Source: Bacillota bacterium (lineage in GTDB: Bacteria > Bacillota > Dethiobacteria > DTU022). Taken from it: a stretch of DNA of 20,299 bases. Below, piece after piece: positions 15,638 through 20,299 of the stretch. The position numbers were made by a program, and so were the translations under genes. The DNA lies in contig JAAZHP010000307.1 of the NCBI GenBank assembly GCA_012510625.1, positions 1 through 20,299 on the forward strand. The letters run 5' to 3'. The notes under the pieces were generated by a model, which searched no databases, was not told the origin of the DNA, and worked only from the letters and a program-made list of their open reading frames with translations. How positions within the stretch are numbered: the stretch's first letter is position 1; each line of letters starts with the position of its first letter.

Positions 15638-16318
15638 ATGATTATTGCAGAAAGGAAACCTCTCGAAGAGATCTTCGAGATGCTGGCTCCTTACCGGCGG
15701 ATAGCCGTCCTGGGCTGCGGCACCTGCGTCACCGTGTGCATGGCCGGGGGGCAGAAAGAGGCGGAGGAGCTGGCGGCGGCCATCTCCATTCACCGCAAGA
15801 AAAACAAAGAGGATGTCGCTGTCGAGGCCTTCACCATCGAGCGGCAGTGCGAGTATGAATTTATCGACCAGGTTGCGGAGCGGTTAAAGAGCTTCGATGC
15901 CATTCTCTCGCTGGCCTGCGGCGTGGGGGTGCAGACTCTGGTGGAGCATATGCCGGAGCTTGTCGTGCTGCCCGGACTGAATACGAAGTTTATGGGCTAC
16001 CCCACGGAGCAGGGAGTCTGGGTCGAGCGCTGCCTCGGCTGCGGCAACTGTGTCCTGCACCTGACGCAGGGGATCTGCCCCATCACTCGCTGTGCCAAGA
16101 GCCTGCTTAACGGCCCTTGCGGCGGCTCTGCCGAAGGCAAGTGCGAGATCAGCAAGGATACTGACTGCGCCTGGCACCTGATCCACGACCGCCTGTCCGG
16201 GCTCAACCGGCTGGATGTGCTTAAAGAGATTCAGCCGCCCAAAGACTGGTCTTCCTCTCACCACGGAGGCCCAAGGACCATAGTAAGGGAGGATGTCAGA
16301 CTTGATAGCGGGAAGTAA
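15638..16318 (+). CDS. metV: MetV, methylenetetrahydrofolate reductase C-terminal-type iron-sulfur/zinc subunit
   Basis: MetV partners MetF in the clostridial MetVF-type methylene-THF reductase and carries metal centres that pass electrons to the MetF flavin. The protein (226 residues) has the MTHFR C-terminal domain pattern: CGTCVTVC (C27, C30, C34), ERQCEYEF, ACGVGVQ, then a cysteine-dense segment starting C132-x2-C135-x2-C138 and continuing through GICPITRC, GPCGG and KCEIS. Start choice: ATG 15638 gives the common MIIAERKPLEEI opening and lies 8 nt after AAGGTGA (15623-15629). GTG 15626 would add four residues but sits inside the purine-rich binding site. The 3' end overlaps metF, so the two are translationally coupled. 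No hdrABC or mvhD neighbours are present. Confidence 0.88.
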   Translation: MIIAERKPLEEIFEMLAPYRRIAVLGCGTCVTVCMAGGQKEAEELAAAISIHRKKNKEDVAVEAFTIERQCEYEFIDQVAERLKSFDAILSLACGVGVQTLVEHMPELVVLPGLNTKFMGYPTEQGVWVERCLGCGNCVLHLTQGICPITRCAKSLLNGPCGGSAEGKCEISKDTDCAWHLIHDRLSGLNRLDVLKEIQPPKDWSSSHHGGPRTIVREDVRLDSGK

Positions 16319-17219
16319 TCTTGAAAAAGTAATCAGCAGCGGGCAATTTGCCGTAACAGGAGAACTGGGACCTCCGAAGAGCGCGGATCTGACCCAGCTC
16401 AAGGAGCACGCCGAGGCGATGCGCAACCACGTGGATGCTTTCAATATAACCGACAACCAGACCGCCATCGTGCGCACCTCCAGCATCGGCGTGGCCGGCG
16501 TTCTGCTCCAGATGGGGCTGGAGCCGGTGGTGCAGATGACCGTGCGCGATCGCAACCGTATTGCCCTGCAGGGTGATCTTCTTGGCGCGGTGGCCCTGGG
16601 AGTAAAAAATGTGCTCTGCCTATCAGGCGACCACCAGAAATTCGGCAATGAGCCCGGCGCCAAAGGGGTCTACGATATTGACTCCATGCAGCTGTTAAAA
16701 GCCTTTAAAGATATGCGCGACGAGGGCAAATTTATCGGCGGAGAGGAGCTGGAAGCGCCGCTATCGGTCTATCTCGGCGCGGTGGCCAACCCATTTGCCG
16801 ATCCCTTTGAATACCGCGTTGACAGGCTGGAGAAGAAGATCGCCGCGGGGGCCAGTTTTATCCAGACCCAGTGCATCTTTGACCTTGAGCGCTTCAAGCG
16901 CTGGATGGAACTGGTTCGCGAGCGCGGCCTCCACAAGAAGGTGGCCATCCTCGGCGGGGTTACCCCGATTAAATCTCTTGGAGCGGCCAGGTATATGAAA
17001 AACAATGTCTCCGGGATCATCATTCCCGATGAACTGATCGACCGTCTCAAGGGCGCCGAGGATAAGAAAGCAGAAGGTCTCAAAATTGCTATTGAGACAA
17101 TTCAGCAGCTTAAGGAGATCGAGGGGGTGGCCGGGGTCCATATCATGGCCATCGCCTGGGAGGAAGTCGTTCCCGAGATTGTTGAGCGGGCCGGCCTTTA
17201 CCCGCGCCCGAAACTGTAG
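16302..17219 (+). CDS. metF: 5,10-methylenetetrahydrofolate reductase catalytic subunit MetF
   Basis: Reduces methylene-THF to methyl-THF with FAD, the last step of the methyl branch. The protein (305 residues) is an MTHFR TIM barrel: FAVTGELGPPKSAD, AFNITDNQTA, VVQMTVRDRNRIALQGDLLGA, NVLCLSGDH and GASFIQTQCIFD are recognisable family segments. Start choice: the upstream ATG at 16293 directly abuts AAGGGAGG (16285-16292), leaving no spacer, while TTG 16302 lies 9 nt after it. I take 16302, though 16293 (three more residues) cannot be excluded. Either overlaps the end of metV (17 or 26 nt). A strong terminator lies about 100 bp downstream, closing the acs-met operon. The NADH- or ferredoxin-linked electron donor cannot be told from the sequence. 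Confidence 0.93.
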   Translation: MIAGSNLEKVISSGQFAVTGELGPPKSADLTQLKEHAEAMRNHVDAFNITDNQTAIVRTSSIGVAGVLLQMGLEPVVQMTVRDRNRIALQGDLLGAVALGVKNVLCLSGDHQKFGNEPGAKGVYDIDSMQLLKAFKDMRDEGKFIGGEELEAPLSVYLGAVANPFADPFEYRVDRLEKKIAAGASFIQTQCIFDLERFKRWMELVRERGLHKKVAILGGVTPIKSLGAARYMKNNVSGIIIPDELIDRLKGAEDKKAEGLKIAIETIQQLKEIEGVAGVHIMAIAWEEVVPEIVERAGLYPRPKL

Positions 17220-17233
17220 AGAAAAAAGGGACC

Positions 17234-17269
17234 AGCAAGTTTGTAGTCTATAAGCAGCAAGGTTGTATT
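17234..17269 (+). repeat. Imperfect direct repeat, 22-bp period, between metF and thiolase gene
   Basis: AGCAAGTTTGTAGT (17234-17247) and AGCAAGGTTGTATT (17256-17269) match at 12 of 14 positions and are spaced by 22 bp, about two helical turns. The second copy overlaps the third ATAAGCAGCA motif (17250-17259). The repeat lies just upstream of a candidate promoter at 17284, a position suited to an activator site. Confidence 0.4.
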
Positions 17270-17283
17270 AAAAATTGAAGATC

Positions 17284-17311
17284 TTGATCTGATCAAATAG
17301 TGATCAATAAT
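17284..17311 (+). promoter_or_regulatory. Candidate promoter/operator for the thiolase operon
   Basis: TTGATC (17284-17289) and AATAAT (17306-17311) are separated by 16 bp and match the sigma-A hexamers at 4 and 5 of 6 positions. The -35 box is one arm of the perfect inverted repeat TTGATCTGATCAA (17284-17296), and a further TGATCA lies at 17301-17306 within the promoter, which would suit a repressor. Transcription would begin near 17318, at the foot of the terminator hairpin. Confidence 0.4.
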
Positions 17312-17317
17312 TATTAC

Positions 17318-17351
17318 AAAAATAACAGGCGTCCCCGCCTGTTATTTTTTT
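17318..17351. terminator. Strong intrinsic terminator after metF
   Basis: AAAAATAACAGGCG (17318-17331) and CGCCTGTTATTTTT (17336-17349) form a perfect 14-bp stem around TCCC, running into an unbroken T-run (17345-17351). The A-run on the other side makes it potentially bidirectional. It ends the acs-met transcript. It leaves only 22 bp before the thiolase ATG. Confidence 0.9.
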
Positions 17352-17373
17352 ACCAACTGAAGGGAGGCAGTCA

Positions 17374-18555
17374 ATGCAGCGAGAGGATGTCGTTATTGTC
17401 GGCGCCCGGCGCACGGCTATCGGCGATTTTGGGGGTTGTTTCAGGGAAGTCTCTTCACTGGAACTGGCTGTGGCGGTGGTAGAAGAGCTTGTGCGCGGCA
17501 CCGGCCTGGATAAAAGGCAGATCGACGAAGTTATCTTCGGCAATTGCAACCAGCGCAGTGATGAGCCGAATATCGCCCGCTGCATCGCTTTAGCAGCGGA
17601 AATGCCGGTGGAGACGACCGGTTTTACCATCCAGCGGCAGTGCAGCTCCGGGATGCAGGCTATTGTTTCAGCCTACCATGAGATTGTCCTTGGCGATGCG
17701 GAAATTGTCGTTGCCGGGGGCGTAGAATCGATGAGCACGGCCCCCTACCTGCTCAAGGGGGCGCGCTGGGGACAGCGGCTGCAGCACGGCGAGATGACCG
17801 ATTCGCTCTGGGAAATGCTGACGGATCCGGTGCATAAAATTATGATGGGCGAGACGGCGGAGCGCCTGGCCGACAAGTACGGGATAAGCCGGGAGGAGCA
17901 GGACGAAATCGCTTACCGCAGCCATTCAAATGCCGCGGCGGCGCGTGAAGAAGGCCGTTTTCGCGATGAAATTGTTCCGGTGACGGTTAAAGGGCGCCGC
18001 GGCGAGACGGTGGTCGATGCTGATGAGCATCCACGCAAAAATATTTCCCGTGAGGACCTGGCCCGGCTGCGGCCTGTTTTTCGCCCGCAGGGAACGGTCA
18101 CCGCCGGCAATTCTTCGGGGCTGAATGACGGCGCGGCTGCGGTGGTGGTCATGCCGGCACGGCGCGCGGCGGAACTCGGCTTAAAGCCGATGGGCCGGAT
18201 AGTTTCCTATGCCTGGGCCGGCGTGGAGCCCGACCTGATGGGCTACGGCCCCGTTCCGGCAATCCGCAAGGCGCTGCAGCGGGCGGGGTTGACCCTTGCG
18301 CAGGTGGAGTTGATCGAGCTAAACGAGGCTTTTGCCGCTCAATACCTGGCTTGTGAAAAGCTGCTGGATCTGAACCGAGATATTGTAAATGTCAACGGAA
18401 GCGGTATCGGTCTTGGCCACCCTGTAGGCGCCACCGGGACACGTATCGTGGTCACCCTGCTGCATGAAATGGCCCGCCGCAATTTAAAGTTGGGCCTGGC
18501 TTCGCTTTGCGTCGGGGGCGGCATGGGGATGGCCCTGATTCTGGAGAGACCTTGA
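17374..18555 (+). CDS. thl: Acetyl-CoA C-acetyltransferase (thiolase)
   Basis: Condenses two acetyl-CoA to acetoacetyl-CoA or cleaves it in reverse. The 393-residue protein has the usual thiolase length and catalytic residues: nucleophile C90 in QRQCSSGMQ, the substrate-binding GNSSGLNDGAAA, the NEAFAAQ motif, H349 in GLGHPVGATG and C379 in LCVGGGMG. GGGAGG (17362-17367) is 6 nt before the ATG. It heads a thl-crt-hbd set and sits just after the terminator of the acs operon, so it is probably expressed as a separate unit. Substrate chain length cannot be fixed; the partners favour C4 chemistry. Confidence 0.93.
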   Translation: MQREDVVIVGARRTAIGDFGGCFREVSSLELAVAVVEELVRGTGLDKRQIDEVIFGNCNQRSDEPNIARCIALAAEMPVETTGFTIQRQCSSGMQAIVSAYHEIVLGDAEIVVAGGVESMSTAPYLLKGARWGQRLQHGEMTDSLWEMLTDPVHKIMMGETAERLADKYGISREEQDEIAYRSHSNAAAAREEGRFRDEIVPVTVKGRRGETVVDADEHPRKNISREDLARLRPVFRPQGTVTAGNSSGLNDGAAAVVVMPARRAAELGLKPMGRIVSYAWAGVEPDLMGYGPVPAIRKALQRAGLTLAQVELIELNEAFAAQYLACEKLLDLNRDIVNVNGSGIGLGHPVGATGTRIVVTLLHEMARRNLKLGLASLCVGGGMGMALILERP

Positions 18556-18556
18556 T

Positions 18557-18567
18557 TATAATATAAT
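18557..18567 (+). promoter_or_regulatory. Overlapping TATAAT hexamers before crt
   Basis: Two overlapping perfect -10 hexamers (18557-18562 and 18562-18567) lie in the 29-bp spacer between the thiolase and crotonase genes. No convincing -35 box lies 16-19 bp upstream in the thiolase coding end, so an internal promoter is only possible. Confidence 0.25.
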
Positions 18568-18584
18568 CTAAGGAGGTCGGTTAA

Positions 18585-19361
18585 ATGGGTGAGCTTGTAA
18601 CGCTTGTTAAAGAGGAGAGGCTGGCCATTGTGACGATCAATCACCCGCCGGTGAATGCCCTGAACCGGCAGGTGATGGATGAGCTTGAAGAAGCATTTGA
18701 TCAGCTGTCCGAAGATGAGGCCATCGGGGCGGTGATCATTACCGGCGCGGGGGAGAAAGCCTTTGTGGCCGGCGCCGACATCAGCGAGTTTCCCACCCTC
18801 ACCAGCGCCAACGGAGAGCAGCTCAGCAGCAGGGGGCAGGCCATATTCCAGAAAATTGCCGATTTCCCGGCTCCGGTTATAGCTGCTGTGAACGGTTTTG
18901 CCCTTGGCGGGGGACTGGAACTGGCGTTAAGCTGCGATATCCGGGTCATGGCGGAGAATGCGCGGGTTGGCCTTCCCGAGGTCACGCTGGCGATTTTCCC
19001 GGGATACGGCGGCACCCAGCGGCTGCCCCGGACCATTGCCCCGGGAAAGGCGAAGGAGTTGATCTTTACCGGGGATATGATTGATGCGGCCGAGGCTTAC
19101 CGCATTGGCCTGGCTGACCAGCTGGTCCCGGTAGGCGAGGCGCTGGCCGCTGCCCGCAAGATCGCCGGTAAAATTCTCAAGCGCGGCCCCATAGCGGTCA
19201 GGCTGGCCAAGCAGGCGATCAACCGGGGGCTCGAGCAGACGATGACTGAGGGCTGCAAAACAGAGGCGAGGCTTTTTGCCCAGCTCTGTGATACCGAAGA
19301 TCAGAAAGAAGGCGCGCGCGCCTTCCTGGAGAAACGCCCGCCCGTTTTTGTTGGAAAATAG
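18585..19361 (+). CDS. crt: Short-chain enoyl-CoA hydratase (crotonase)
   Basis: Reversibly hydrates crotonyl-CoA to 3-hydroxybutyryl-CoA. The 258-residue protein has the crotonase fold signatures: AFVAGADISEF for the CoA/oxyanion region, NGFALGGGLELALSCD with catalytic E112, and VGLPEVTLAIFPGYGGTQRLPR with catalytic E132. The 20-residue gap between the two glutamates is as in characterised enoyl-CoA hydratases, where both are needed, so this is probably a true hydratase. AAGGAGG (18570-18576) is 8 nt before the ATG. It lies between thiolase and Hbd genes, which supports a C4 role. A 90-bp spacer with small inverted repeats (GGCTGCAGCC at 19376-19385) precedes hbd. Confidence 0.92.
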   Translation: MGELVTLVKEERLAIVTINHPPVNALNRQVMDELEEAFDQLSEDEAIGAVIITGAGEKAFVAGADISEFPTLTSANGEQLSSRGQAIFQKIADFPAPVIAAVNGFALGGGLELALSCDIRVMAENARVGLPEVTLAIFPGYGGTQRLPRTIAPGKAKELIFTGDMIDAAEAYRIGLADQLVPVGEALAAARKIAGKILKRGPIAVRLAKQAINRGLEQTMTEGCKTEARLFAQLCDTEDQKEGARAFLEKRPPVFVGK

Positions 19362-19451
19362 AGGGGCGTTTCACGGGCTGCAGCCATCCGGGTTTTCCGG
19401 AGCCATAAAAAAACAGCGATATTAGCAAAGAAACGGTTAGGGAGTGAGCAC

Positions 19452-20299
19452 ATGGAGACAAAAATTATTGGAATAGCCGGCGCCGGGACCATGGGCAGCG
19501 GGATTGCCCAGGTGGCCGCCGAAGCCGGTTTCCAGGTGATCATGAGGGATCTGGAAGAAAAATTTGTGCAGCGCGGATTGACGGCAGTGGAGAAAAATTT
19601 GCAGCGCGCGGTGGATAAAGGAAAGAAAAGCCGGGATGAAGCCGATGCTGTTCTTAGCCGCATCAAGGGCACAACCAGCATTGAGGATTTTAGCGGGGTT
19701 GACTTTGTCATCGAAGCGGTAGTTGAAAATATGGATCTTAAAAAGGAATTGTATAAGAAACTTGATGCGGTTTGTAAAAGCGGGACGATCCTGGCCTCGA
19801 ACACCTCGGGATTGAGTATCACCGAGATGGCTGCGGCCACCGGGCGGCCGCAAAAAGTGGTGGGAATGCACTTTTTCAACCCCGTCCCGGTGATGAAGCT
19901 GGTGGAGGTAATTCGCGGTTTTGATACTGATGATGAAACCTTTGACCTGACCATGGAGCTGTCGCGCAAGCTGGGCAAGGAGCCCATCGCGGTCAAGGAA
20001 GCGCCGCTGTTTGCGGTCAACCGCATTCTCGTTCCCATGATCAACGAGGCGGCCTTTGTTCTCATGGAGGGGATAGCCTCAGCCGAAGATATCGATCGCG
20101 GGATGATGCTCGGGGCAAACCATCCCATCGGCCCCCTGGCCCTGGGCGACCTGGTGGGTCTGGATGTGCTGCTGGCGGTGATGGAGACGCTCTACCGCGA
20201 AACCGCCGATTCCAAATACCGGCCCTGCCCGTTAATACGCAAACTGGTCCGGGCAGGCCACTTCGGAAGAAAAACCGGCCGCGGTTTTTACACCTACGA
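19452..20299 (+). CDS. hbd: 3-hydroxybutyryl-CoA dehydrogenase, 3' end cut by the window edge
   Basis: Interconverts acetoacetyl-CoA and 3-hydroxybutyryl-CoA with NAD(P)H. The frame is open from ATG 19452 to the window end (282 complete codons) and stops in GRKTGRGFYTY, the usual C-terminal segment, so only a few residues are missing. The N-terminal Rossmann motif GAGTMGSGIA, the SNTSGLSIT loop (116-124), H140 in MHFFNPVP, and the NHPIGPLALGDLVGLD dimer-domain motif are all present. AGGGAG (19439-19444) is 7 nt before the ATG. One oddity is APLFAVNR at about 184-191, where the family usually has APGFVVNR; the glycine is replaced by leucine (L186). A bcd-etfBA set or another acyl-CoA gene may follow outside the window. 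Confidence 0.93.
   Translation, partial: METKIIGIAGAGTMGSGIAQVAAEAGFQVIMRDLEEKFVQRGLTAVEKNLQRAVDKGKKSRDEADAVLSRIKGTTSIEDFSGVDFVIEAVVENMDLKKELYKKLDAVCKSGTILASNTSGLSITEMAAATGRPQKVVGMHFFNPVPVMKLVEVIRGFDTDDETFDLTMELSRKLGKEPIAVKEAPLFAVNRILVPMINEAAFVLMEGIASAEDIDRGMMLGANHPIGPLALGDLVGLDVLLAVMETLYRETADSKYRPCPLIRKLVRAGHFGRKTGRGFYTY

Noticed and set aside
15574..17259. CRISPR-like array from the repeated ATAAGCAGCA motif
   Set aside because: The repeat is only 10 nt, the spacing is irregular (30 bp and about 1.6 kb), and no cas genes are present.

Overview
The window comes from a Gram-positive-lineage anaerobe (Bacillota, Clostridia-type) with a moderately GC-rich genome. Two things point there. It carries a ctsR-mcsA-mcsB-clpC stress operon, which is a Firmicutes hallmark. 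It also carries a bacterial-type acetyl-CoA synthase cluster (cooC-acsA-acsB-acsC-acsD-acsE-metV-metF). Strong AAGGAGG-type ribosome binding sites and frequent GTG/TTG starts fit the same picture. An acetogen, or a syntrophic acetate or butyrate oxidiser related to Moorella, Thermacetogenium or Syntrophomonas-type clostridia, is the natural guess. The species cannot be fixed from the sequence alone. All recognised genes lie on the + strand.

Layout. (1) 1-1682: the 3' part of a DUF4015-type putative glycoside hydrolase, then an MgtC/SapB family membrane protein. (2) 1683-2048: a non-coding stretch with a perfect GC-rich palindrome, a promoter and a triple-heptad CtsR operator. (3) 2049-6592: ctsR, mcsA, mcsB and clpC, the autoregulated protein quality-control operon. 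(4) 6593-7200: about 600 bp without a gene, packed with palindromic and inverted repeats that separate the stress operon from the carbon-fixation operon. (5) 7201-17219: the Wood-Ljungdahl carbonyl-branch operon, ending in metV-metF and closed by a strong intrinsic terminator. (6) 17374-20299: thiolase, enoyl-CoA hydratase and a 3'-cut 3-hydroxybutyryl-CoA dehydrogenase.

How the genes work together. MetV/MetF make methyl-tetrahydrofolate. AcsE passes the methyl group to the corrinoid of the AcsC/AcsD iron-sulfur protein. AcsA (nickel CO dehydrogenase, loaded by CooC) makes or consumes CO. AcsB condenses methyl, CO and CoA to acetyl-CoA, and the whole route can run in reverse. Thiolase, crotonase and Hbd then interconvert acetyl-CoA and crotonyl-CoA, linking C1/C2 metabolism to C4 (butyrate) metabolism in either direction. 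Every metal-ligand and catalytic residue I checked in AcsA, AcsB, AcsC and AcsE is present.

I did not find an undescribed protein system. The points most worth a second look are the compact acs cluster, which lacks the orf7 activator and the Hdr/MvhD genes near metV-metF, and several unusual non-coding structures: a 10-nt motif repeated three times only in spacers around metV-metF, a strong hairpin between acsE and metV, a hairpin that presents an extra acsC start, a terminator wedged between a candidate promoter and thl, and the repeat-packed clpC-cooC gap.
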